From: Eustoma russellianum
Taxonomy: Eukaryota; Streptophyta; Magnoliopsida; Gentianales; Gentianaceae
Length of the DNA: 64,000 nt
Assembly (NCBI GenBank): GCA_036186865.1
Contig: AP025043.1
Location: 34,743,657 to 34,807,656, forward strand
Direction of reading: 5' to 3'
Shown here: positions 22,701-31,560 of the stretch, in pieces
Layout: each line of letters starts with the position of its first letter
Numbering within the stretch: the stretch's first letter is position 1
Notes under the pieces: generated by a model
The model's input: only the letters and a program-made list of their open reading frames with translations
Database searches by the model: none
What the model was told of the DNA's origin: nothing
Made by a program: the position numbers and the translations under genes

Positions 22701-24626
22701 AGTTTTGAATGGGGAGAATCACAACAACAAGCCTTTGAGGAACTTAAGAAACGTCTAACTTCTGCACCTATCCTGAGATTGCCCAACTTTGATGAAATGT
22801 TTGAAGTTGAATGTGATGCCAGTGGAGTTGGCATTGGAGCTGTATTGCATCAAGGTAACAAACCTGTTGCCTACTTTAGTGAGAAATTGAAAGGCGCTTC
22901 CATAAATTATTCAACCTATGATAAAGAATTGTATGCCCTTGTCCGTTCTTTACAAACTTGGCAACATTATCTGCAACCTAAGGAATTTGTGATTCATACT
23001 GATCATGAGAGCCTTAAGTATCTAAAAGGTCAAGGAAAATTGAACAAAAGACATGCCAAATGGGTTGAATTCATTGAAAAATTCCCTTATGTGATCAAGT
23101 ATAAGCAAGGAAAAGAAAATGCTGTTGCTGATGCATTATCTCGTCGCTATACTTTGATTACTACTCTTTCATGTAACATGTTTGGTTTTGAGTCTATCAA
23201 AGAGATGTATCATTCTGATCATGACTTTATTTCTATCTATCAAGCATGCATTGATTCACCTTTTGCTAAATATTACTTGCATGATGGTTATTTGTTTAAA
23301 GAACATAAGTTATGTGTACCAATTTGTTCATTAAGAGAGTTGTTGATAAAAGAAGCTCATGGAGGAGGTTTAATGGGTCATTTTGGCTCGTTAAAAACTT
23401 TGGAAACACTTAAGGAGCATTTCTTCTGGCCGCATATGAAAGCACATGTTGATAAGGTATGTGACCAATGTATTACTTGCAAACAAGCAAAATCTAGAAC
23501 ACAACCACATGGATTGTACACTCCCTTATCTGTTCCAAACTCACCTTGGACTGATCTTTCTATGGACTTTGTATTGGGACTGCCTCGATCCAAAACTGGT
23601 AAAGATAGCATCTTTGCTGTTGTTGATAGATTTTCCAAAATGGCACATTTCATTGCATGTAAGAAAGTTGATGATGCTATTCATATTGCTGATTTGTTCT
23701 TTAAGGAGATTGTTAGATTGCATGGCATGCCACATACAATTTTTAGTGATAGAGATACAAAGTTTCTAAGTCATTTCTGGCGTGTTTTGTGGAGTAGACT
23801 TGGTACTAAATTGTTATTTGCTACAACTGCTCACCCACAAACCGATGGTCAAACTGAAGTTGTTAATAGAACTTTGTCTCAACTGTTACGTGTTGTCATT
23901 CAAAAGAACTTAAAGAATTGGGAAGACTGCTTAGCTTATATTGAGTTTGCATACAATAGAGTTGTTCATAGTGGAACATTGCATTCTCCTTTTGAAGTTG
24001 TTTATGGCTTTAACCCTTTGTCCCCGCTTGATCTTGTTCCCATACCTGTTCATGAACGTGTTAGTTTAGATGGTGAACGAAAAGCAAAACTTGTGAAAGA
24101 ATTGCATGAAAAGGTTAAGTCACAACTTGAAGCTAAGAATAAAGTGTATGCAAATAGAGCCAACAGGAATCGTAGAGTTGTTATATTTGAGCTTGGAGAT
24201 CTTGTTTGATTACACTTAAGGAAAGAAAGATTCCCTAAGGAAAGGGACTCAAAGTTGAAGCCAAGAGGCGATGGACCGTTCAAAGTGTTGAAACGGCTTG
24301 GTGATAATGCCTATGTTCTCAATCTTCCTGAAGAAAGGTATGGTCCTATCTCTAAAACTTTTAATGTTGCTGACCTTTCTCCATTTAGTATTGATTCAGA
24401 TTTGAGGACGAATCCTTCTCAAGTGGGAGGGAATGATGAGCTACAGCCTAACCTTGTGGATACAAACACTGATGATGACACCTCACTGCCCCGCACAGGT
24501 CCCATAACAAGGAGTATGGCTAAGAAGTTGTTACATTGTGTTGAATCATTTCTTTACAGGCATGAAGAGGATGAACCAAGCAGAGATGATGTCCATTGGG
24601 TTTATATGATACAAGCTTTGATTTAG
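19737..24626 (+). pseudogene. E1 gag-pol unit 3 (three in-frame stops, tail complete)
   Basis: From ATG 19737, all in one frame. Stops at 19824-19826 (shared with unit 2), 22320-22322 (Leu TTA to TAA, inside RT before YFDD) and 24207-24209 (Trp to TGA, just before LHLRKE in the integrase C-terminal region). Knuckle CFKCLGKGHFANQC, protease [16 protein letters not shown], RNase H, HHCC and DDE integrase are all visible. The only E1 unit with the natural C-terminus: after the polypurine tract the frame enters the LTR at 24434 and encodes about 64 residues including GPITRSMAKKLLHCVESFLY, ending at TAG 24624-24626. Confidence 0.9.
24425..24433 (+). promoter_or_regulatory. Polypurine tract of E1
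   Basis: GGGAGGGAA immediately before the LTR start TGATGAG; the plus-strand priming site for this family. It also encodes part of the polyprotein. Confidence 0.75.
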
Positions 24627-24733
24627 TTGTATCAAAAAGCATGTTGTATATATCTTTAGTTGTTCTTTTTAATAATGTTGGTTGGTTAACCTTGTTTTAG
24701 GATAGTTTGTGTTGTATTATTGCCTTGTCTTTC

Positions 24734-24735
24734 AG
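24734..24735 (+). promoter_or_regulatory. Splice-acceptor-like site in F1 U3
   Basis: TTGCCTTGTCTTTCAG followed by GTAC, 109 bases after the tail stop; pyrimidine-rich tract plus CAG/G. The same site is in both E2 LTRs (26173-26174, 43156-43157) and similar ones in F2, F3 and F4 LTRs. Confidence 0.5.
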
Positions 24736-24756
24736 GTACACGTACTTAGCTTGAAA

Positions 24757-25122
24757 ATGCAATTAGAATCTGAATTTTTGTTCAAGCAAGGAGGTGATAA
24801 GCAAGTAGCTTACAAGCAAGGAGGTGACAAGCACTCATGTCAAATTCAGAATTGTTCTTCACGCAAACATGGATGTGTAGGCTGGTCAAAGATTGAACCA
24901 ATTGGAAGAAGTCTTGCAAATGTTCAAACCAATCAAAAACAAGTTGAAGACAAGCAAGCAAGCTGCACAAAAATTGATCCAATCAAACTCCTTGAAGAGG
25001 ACGGCTGGTTAAGGCTTAATTCCTTTGAAAATTCAAAGCCAAACTTACAACCAATCAAAGGCAATTCAAAGCAAGCTGCTCAAAGTATTATCCAATCAAA
25101 ATTGATCAAGAAAGAAGGCTGA
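24757..25122 (+). CDS. Hypothetical 121-residue frame in E1 3' LTR U3
   Basis: ATG 22 bases after the acceptor-like AG. Starts MQLESEFLFKQGGDKQVAYK; hydrophilic, Lys/Gln-rich, with an imperfect KQGGDK repeat; no family recognised. The same start occurs in E2 LTRs, but a frame change ends it after 46 codons (26196-26336; same in the 3' LTR). Could be chance or a decayed accessory product. Confidence 0.25.
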   Translation: MQLESEFLFKQGGDKQVAYKQGGDKHSCQIQNCSSRKHGCVGWSKIEPIGRSLANVQTNQKQVEDKQASCTKIDPIKLLEEDGWLRLNSFENSKPNLQPIKGNSKQAAQSIIQSKLIKKEG

Positions 25123-25622
25123 AAACAACCAAGAATGCACGGCAAAGCAACCAGCTTTCTTGGAACCAAAATTGTTCAAAAGCAAGCATGTTCTTTTTAG
25201 ACTTGTACTTTGTATTTTAAACCTTGTACCCTTTGTAATTTTCGTTTGTTATAAGTAGGATAGGAACCTGAATGTACAAACAACCACAATTCAAATACAT
25301 TTCAATCAAAATTTCCTCTAAGGAATTCTCAACTTTTCTAGTTGAAGTTTAAAACCACTAACGGTTTTCTTTCAAGTTCATAGCCTATAACTTGTTAGTA
25401 CTTACTTCATTTTTGGTTTATAGCATCTTAGGGTCTCAATGAGGTTTTAGATGTGTTGGAATGCCAAAGAGGAAGAGGTGTTGGTATAAATTGAGCCAAG
25501 AACAAACGGTTACAGTTCAAGGGGTGTCATTGTGATGTTCTTTGCCATAGCCGAGGTTCAAATCAGTTTGGAGTAGAATACAAAGTCTTGGAACGTTTTT
25601 CTAGCCTTTATTTGGCTCATCA

Positions 25623-25885
25623 CATATACCCTATTCTCCATCTCATGATCTTCTTGAACCAATCACACATTTGATTGCTCGATTGTTGCATGACTTGAAC
25701 CATTTTGTGGATAATAAGTGCATAGAATCAAAATTAACTAAAGATTGCCCACGGCAACCCTTAGTTCATCTTTGGTTCAGCCTTATACATCAACTTTGGT
25801 TGCTTATTTTCTTTGAATCTTAGTAGAAAGTTCAAGTTTGTGTTCATTTCAATTGATTCTACTTTGATACTAATTGGTGCAACTT
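25623..25885 (+). other. Leader fragment of E3 (F2) between E1 and E2
   Basis: Matches the F2 leader of E5 at about 32705-32969 (for example CCTTAGTTCATCTTTGGTTC) and ends in the target site AACTT of E2. After removing E2 it continues at 44052. E1 inserted at its left end, about 260 bp from the E2 site. Confidence 0.88.
25881..25885 (+). repeat. Target-site duplication of E2, left copy
   Basis: AACTT before the LTR start TGATGAG, matched by AACTT at 44047-44051 after the LTR end CATCA. Confidence 0.9.
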
Positions 25886-27063
25886 TGATGAGCTACAGCC
25901 TAACCTTGTGGACGATGACACCTCAATGCCCCACACAGGTCCCATAACAAGGAGTATAGCTAAGAAGTTGTTACATTGTGTTGAATCATTTCTTTATAGG
26001 CATGAAGAGGATGAACCAAGCAGAGATGATGTCCATTGGGTTTATATGATACAAGCTTTGATCTAGTTGTATCAAAAACATGTTGTACATATCTTTAGTT
26101 GTTCTTTTTAATATTGTTGGTTAGTTAACCTTGTTTTAGGATAGTTTGTGTTGTATTATTGCCTTGTCTTTCAGGAACACGTACATAGCTTGGAAATGCA
26201 ATTAGAATCTGAATTTTTGTCCAAGCAAAGAGGTGATATGCAAGTAGCTTACAAGCAAGGTGGTGACAAGCACTCATGTCAAATTCAAGAATTGCTCTTC
26301 ACGTTGGAATGGATGGACAAGCTGCTCATTTCATGAACCAATTGGAAGAAGTCTTTCAAATCTTCAAACCAATCAAAAGCAAGCAAGGAGACAACCAAGC
26401 AAGCTGCACAACAAATGAACCAATCAGATCCTTGAAGTTTAAGGCCTAGATCACGCAAAGAGGGTTTGAAGATTCAAAGTCAAACTTGCAACCAATCAAA
26501 GGCATTTCAAACCAAGTTGCTCAAAGTAGTATCCAATCAAAATTGATCTAGAAATATGGTTGAAACAAGCAAAGAATGCACGGCAAGCAACCAGAATTCT
26601 CGGAACAAAAGTTGTTCAAAAAGCAAGCATGTCATTTAGTCTTGTACTTTGTACTTTAAACCTTGTACTCTTGTAATTTTCGTTTTGTATAAATAGCATA
26701 GGAATCAGATTGTAAAAAGAACACAATTCATATATACATTTCAATCAAAAACTTCCTTTAAGGAAATCTCAACTTTCTAGTTGAAGTTCAAGACCACTTA
26801 ACGGTTTTCTTCCAAGTTCATAGCCTAGAACTTGTTAGTATTCACTTCATTTTTGGTTTACAGCATCTTAGGGTCTCAATGAGGTTTTAGATGTGTTGGA
26901 ATACCAAAGAGGAAGAGGTGTTGGTATAAATTGAGCCAAGAACAAACGGTTACAGTTCAAGGGGTGTCATTGTGATGTTCTTTGCCATAGCTGAGGTTCA
27001 AATCAATTTGGAATAGGAGACAAAGTCCTTGGAACGTTTATCTAGCCTTCGTTTGGCTCATCA
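25886..27063 (+). repeat. 5' LTR of E2 (1178 bp)
   Basis: TGATGAGC...GCTCATCA. Contains a second copy of the polyprotein tail (GPITRSIAKK...), the acceptor-like site at 26173-26174 and a TATA box. Confidence 0.93.
26688..26695 (+). promoter_or_regulatory. TATA box in E2 5' LTR
   Basis: TATAAATA after CGTTTTG; the likely promoter of E2 transcripts. Confidence 0.65.
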
Positions 27064-27065
27064 AT

Positions 27066-27077
27066 TGGTATCAAACC
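27066..27077 (+). promoter_or_regulatory. Primer-binding site of E2
   Basis: TGGTATCAAACC, a degraded version of the tRNA-Met complement (last four bases altered), two bases after the LTR. Confidence 0.75.
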
Positions 27078-28837
27078 GTTGGTTAGTCTTCTATTCATGT
27101 TTACATTGTTTAAACTTGCATACGAATGATGCTGCCCAAATCGTGTAGTGAACTGTTTTTTTTATGCCTGTTTAGAGCCTGTTAGTTTAGGTAGTTAGTT
27201 TATGTTTTGAAGTGTTTATTATTTGGTTTACAATAGTTTGGTAAATTAGTTTTAAGTAGCAAAACCGAAAACCATCAAAAAAAGAACTTAGACTAGACTT
27301 AAGTGTGTTAGAATCTGTTTGTGTAGTCTAGTTAAAAACCGTGTGTAATCTGATTGTTCTTGTTCAATCTAGCTTAGACAATGTCCATTAGGTCCTAATC
27401 TAGAAGTTTAAATGGTAGTTTAGATAAGTCCTTAAAACAGAAAACTTGAACACAAAATTAGAATAGTTGATAGTTTAGTTTGTAATCAAGTTGTTAAATT
27501 CTGTTTTTTAGTAGTTGTGTGCAAACTGTTTAGGCGTTGTAGTTGCTGCCTTATTTAGCTTTGTTAGAATAGTTTACAACGTCATTAAAAGGTTTAGTTG
27601 GTTTTTTAGTTTAGCACAAGCAAATCCGAAAACTAAGAACAAAAAAGGGTAGTTTTAGTTAGCTATGTATGCTGCCTAGTCTCTAGTTGATACACGTTTG
27701 TTGTGTTGAATACATAAACACTTGCATCTAGTATCATCTAGCTTAGAAACTGATTGCATCATACAAACAAAAACCAAACAAAAACAAAGTAGGAATGATC
27801 ACCTAAAAACAAAACAAGTTAGCTAGTTTGCATCAAAACTGATTTCCATTAGTTGTTAGAGTAATCGGCCCTTATAAGCATTTAGATACAACTAAGTTGC
27901 ATTTAGCTATCTTAAGAATAGTTAGATCAATTGCATCAAAAACAGAAAAACAAGTGCCCAAAACCGTGTGATTTAAACCACTCTTTAAAGCTCATTTGAA
28001 ATCTTGGTGAATGCTAATATCTATATCTTTTTGTTGATTTCAATTGTTTCAAACAACTTGTTGGACTTAGATACATTCTGAAAGTTAGGAATTGTTTAAG
28101 CCCCATACTGTTAAAGAGCTATCCAATTGTTGTTTTAGATCAATTTCTGAACTTACCTTGCACTATATTCAATTTGAACTTGTTGTAATTGTGAATTGAA
28201 CTCTCACTACATAGTGTTTAGCCGTGTTGTGTACGAGGAACTTTCAAATTCCCAAATACAACAAACCTTGTGCAATTAAAGGCCGTGAGCAATGTCTCAT
28301 GTAGGCCGTGAGAAGTAGTCTCACAACAATCAAGCAAACCCCTCCAAAGAAAGAAAATTAAGCTTGATTGAGAAATACGCGAGAGAAAAGCCAATATTTG
28401 TCAACAAGTAAGAGGCAAGACAAGAGAGAATTGCACAAGAAAACCAAGTGAGGAAAAGCCCAAAAATAAACATTGCATAAAAGGAAAATTCGCGTGCAAA
28501 GCTCAAAAGAAAGAAAGTGCCCAAACCAAACCCCAAAGTGTTGTAGTTTTGAAATATTGAAAGTTTCTAAAGCAAACCCTTGCTGACACTTTGTTTGTGT
28601 GCTTTTACTTTCACTTTACTTCAATTGATAATTGCATATGCTGTAAAGTAATTGAGGGATTGTCTTAAACAACCCCGTAGATTTTATTCAGCCCGAACAA
28701 CAATTTGACTTCTGTGATTTTCTTGAATCTTTAGGATAAATAGTCCAAATTACTGTTTTGAACAATTGTCAACATAAAGTAGAGTATTTGCATCTTGTCA
28801 ATATTTTAAATTGGTTTTTGAGATTGTCTTTTGAATC
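27078..28837 (+). other. Long untranslated leader of E2
   Basis: Co-linear with the E1 leader (8277-10010) with scattered substitutions and indels, including a duplicated GGCCGTGAG block near 28282-28315. No gene seen; TAGTTTA-type heptamers recur. Confidence 0.75.
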
Positions 28838-30229
28838 ATGGGTCCCCAAAAGAAAGATAATGCACCATCCCCGTCCCCATCTACTCCTGTCCCATCCCTA
28901 GTCCCTGTTACCCTAGAGAATATACGGCAAACACTCACTTTCCTTGTTAATCAGTTTGGTTTAATGAGAAGTGACATAGAGGATAACAAACAGAGGATAA
29001 GCAAAGTAGAAAAGCCAACCTCAGATCAAAAGGAACCTAGTATACCTTTTCAAGAAGGCACCTCTTATGGTGATGAGTCTCATGTCGAACGTAGAAAAGT
29101 CACATCACTTAGAGGTAGAGGTAGAGGTTGAGGTAGTAATGGTGGTCGTAGGAACATTTCTTTTGAGGAGAGATTTGATTATCGCCCTGAGTACAATGAA
29201 GAACACTATCTGGAAGAACGGTATGATGAACGTCAGCCTGATAGAGATGAACATCTTGAAGAAGAGTTCATTACTACTAAACTGACAATACCCTCCTTCC
29301 AAGGGAAAAGTGATCCTGAAACATATCTGCAATGGGAAACAAAAGTAGATCATATGTATTCTTGCACTAACTATTCTGAATTGGCCAAAGTGCGGTATGC
29401 AACTTTTGAATTTGTAGATTATGCTTTACTCTGGTGGGAGCAATTGCAAAACACCAGGAGAAGAACAAGACAGCCCCCTGTTGTTACTTGGTCCGAGCAG
29501 AAACAAGAGATGAGGAAGAGATTCATATCTCCTTCCTATGAAAGAAGCATTTTCCAGAAATTGCAACAACTTTCTCAAGGTAATAGATCTGTTGATGAAT
29601 TTTATAAAGAATTAGAACATCTGCTTACCAGGGCTAACATAGAAGAAGCTGAGGAAGCCACAATGGCTAGATTTCTAGCTGGCTTGAACAAAGAGATTGC
29701 ATTTAAGGTTGAACTTACACCTTACTCTGATCTGGCTTCTATGGTTCACATTGCTGAGAAAGTGGAAAGACAATTGAAGGTAAAAACTTCTAACCCTTCT
29801 TTTCGGACTAATCCTTTGAGTTTTCCTAGAACACAGCCCAGGACGCCTTTCCGTCCACAACAAGGTCAAGGCCGTGGATTCCAAGGAAAATCAACTCAAA
29901 ACATCCAAAATCGTCCAAAGTTTCCAATGACTGATAAAGGCAAAGCCAAGGTGGAAGGTACGCCTAATGTTAAGACTCGTGATATTCAATGTTTTAAATG
30001 CTTAGGAAAAGGTCATTTTGCTAATCAATGTCCCAACCCTGAACGCATCATGTTTACTGATGAGGATCAAGGGTCCGATGAGGATCAAGGGCCCCATCAA
30101 GAGGTCAAAGGTCCTATAACAAGAAGGAGGGCAAGGGAAATTTGTCACCAAGTTGCCACCTTCTTGTACAAGCATGTTCAAGATGAGCCTAAGACTCCTT
30201 GGGTTCATTTCATTGAACCTTCAACTTGA
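28838..30229 (+). pseudogene. E2 gag (one stop), running into the E5 LTR
   Basis: ATG 28838 starts the F1 Gag. One stop at 29129-29131 (Arg CGA to TGA in the RGRG stretch); the frame then stays open through the WWEQLQ region and an intact knuckle (CFKCLGKGHFANQC, near 29993-30034). E5 interrupts it at 30058. By chance the frame continues through the target site into the E5 5' LTR and ends with that LTR's polyprotein tail (stop 30227-30229), giving a Gag::tail chimera. The natural continuation is at 39443. Confidence 0.88.
30053..30057 (+). repeat. Target-site duplication of E5, left copy
   Basis: TTTAC before TGATGAGG, repeated at 39438-39442 after the LTR end GCATCA. Confidence 0.9.
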
Positions 30230-30315
30230 GCATGTATCACATGCACGTCTACACTCTTTGTTTCTTTGAATTTTATCTTGTGTCTTGTGATCTTTGTTTT
30301 ATGTCTTTTCTTTGT

Positions 30316-30317
30316 AG
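30316..30317 (+). promoter_or_regulatory. Splice-acceptor-like site in F2 U3 (E5 5' LTR)
   Basis: TTTATGTCTTTTCTTTGTAG followed by GTAAATTAG, 88 bases after the tail stop. Also at 38208-38209 and, diverged, in E3 at 49272-49273. Confidence 0.5.
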
Positions 30318-30332
30318 GTAAATTAGGTACAT

Positions 30333-30455
30333 GAAATGTTTGAAGAGAATGTTTCAAGAGAATGTTTCAAGAGAATGTTTCAAGAGAATGTTTGAAGGGA
30401 ATATTGAAGAGAATGTTTCAAGAGAATGTTTCAAGAGAATATTCGAAGAATATGT
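30333..30455 (+). repeat. 13-bp tandem array in E5 5' LTR
   Basis: About nine imperfect copies of AGAGAATGTTTCA (variants with TTTGA and TATTC). A differently rearranged version is at about 38226-38345 in the 3' LTR. The E3 LTR has only one such unit here (about 49371-49384), so the array expanded in the E5 lineage. Confidence 0.8.
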
Positions 30456-31191
30456 TTGTCTATGCTAAGACAAATTAAAAGGTGTCCAAGATAGAATCTC
30501 TTGATCAAGTTGAAATCATCTCCATTATCCATAAGAGGGGGGTGGCCACTTTAAAGTGAAGCATGACATCTTACTTGAATTTGAACTTGAAGATAAACTT
30601 GAATTCAAATTCAACCATAATTTGAATTCAAGTTTCAACCAATTTGAGGCTTACATTTCAAAAAGGATTCAGCTATCATCTCAAGGTCCTACACGCCATT
30701 TTTGAATAAGGAAGATGGGATCACACGCCATTTTTTGAAGCAAGGATGAGGATAGATCACAAATCAAATTTGAATCCAAGTTTAAATTCAAGTTCAAGTT
30801 AAACTCAATCTCCAACCAGCATTTGAACTCAACATCTCAACCATTTGAAGATATCTCACACGCCTAGATATACTTCCACACGCCAACTTGGAGACAAGAA
30901 AAGGATGGGATCATAATTCAAAGATTGAATTCAAGATTGAAGTCAAATTGAATCCAATCTTCAACTAGCCTTTGAATTCAAGTTCAACCACTTCATCTAC
31001 ATCTCCAACGCCAATTTCATCACCAAACATGACTAGATTCATTGAAGATAACATCTTGCAAGCATTTCAAGTTTTAGCTAGAATTATCTTAGTTTAAATT
31101 TTCAAGCAAAGTTCAAATTTAAATATTTGTTAGATAGCTTTATTTGAATTATCTCTAGCCATTTCAAGCTAAACGGGGCGTCTTCTAGGCC

Positions 31192-31199
31192 TATAAATA
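31192..31199 (+). promoter_or_regulatory. TATA box in E5 5' LTR
   Basis: TATAAATA within GGCCTATAAATAGACCC; the same motif is in the E5 3' LTR (39084-39091) and the E3 3' LTR (50121-50128). Confidence 0.75.
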
Positions 31200-31547
31200 G
31201 ACCCTTTTGGTTGATTGTAATCTCACCTTTTGATGAATAACAATTCTTGATATTTCATTCACTTTGTGTGATACTTTGTTTTCTTGGTTTTGCATTAAAA
31301 ACCTAGGTTAAGATCCTTCAAAGTTGAGCATATTGAAGGTGTTGCCATTGCTTAAAGGTACCGTCCAGGAGGGCCGTTTTGGTTTGCCTGATCAACGACC
31401 ATCTTGAAGTGTTGGTCTTGCTCGCCCTTAATCCATACGTTTTTAGTCATTAAGGAAGCAAGGGGAAGTCTTCTTCCTTGTGCCTAACCCTTGTGAAGGA
31501 CGTTTGGAAGGTGGAATTGTTGGAGCCCACGAGTTGCACGCATCAAA

Positions 31548-31560
31548 TTGGTATCAGAGC
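31548..31560 (+). promoter_or_regulatory. Primer-binding site of E5
   Basis: TTGGTATCAGAGC, a perfect tRNA-Met complement, two bases after the LTR end. Confidence 0.92.

Larger units (their letters stand above)
9952..24433 (+). repeat. Triple tandem gag-pol array, period 4857 bp
   Basis: Three head-to-tail copies of leader end plus gag-pol plus about 96 bp of collapsed LTR. Matching positions in units 1 to 2 and 2 to 3 differ by 4857 (13059/17916; 15006/19863). Unit 2 is nearly identical to unit 3 up to 17282 and to unit 1 from 17441 onward, so it is a mosaic. Confidence 0.9.
7711..25622 (+). mobile_element. E1: F1 Ty3/gypsy (CRM-like) element with triplicated gag-pol
   Basis: Order: 5'-truncated LTR (7711-8262), primer site, 1.7-kb leader, gag-pol unit 1, mini-LTR, unit 2, mini-LTR, unit 3, complete 3' LTR (24434-25622). 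A normal element would have one gag-pol of about 4.8 kb. The right flank (from 25623) is leader sequence of an F2 element (E3), so E1 inserted into E3; the left flank is lost, so target duplication cannot be tested. All three gag-pol units carry stops. Confidence 0.85.
24434..25622 (+). repeat. 3' LTR of E1 (1189 bp)
   Basis: TGATGAGC at the start, GGCTCATCA at the end. U3 encodes the polyprotein tail, then holds the acceptor-like site at 24734-24735 and a 121-codon frame. The TATA equivalent is TATAAGTA at 25250-25257. Confidence 0.9.
30058..31545 (+). repeat. 5' LTR of E5 (1488 bp)
   Basis: TGATGAGG...CGCATCA. The first 172 bases encode the polyprotein tail ([20 protein letters not shown]); then comes an acceptor-like site (30316-30317), a 13-bp tandem array, an A/T-rich U3 full of TTGAA/TTCAA words, a TATA box and U5. 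The two E5 LTRs differ by about a dozen substitutions by eye plus small array changes. Confidence 0.93.

Noticed and set aside
10011..24626. The tandem units as three separate retrotransposon insertions
   Set aside because: No full LTRs, primer sites or target duplications lie between units, and the spacing is exactly 4857 bp twice.
30333..30455. 13-bp repeats as a CRISPR array
   Set aside because: No spacers, unit far too short, plant LTR context.
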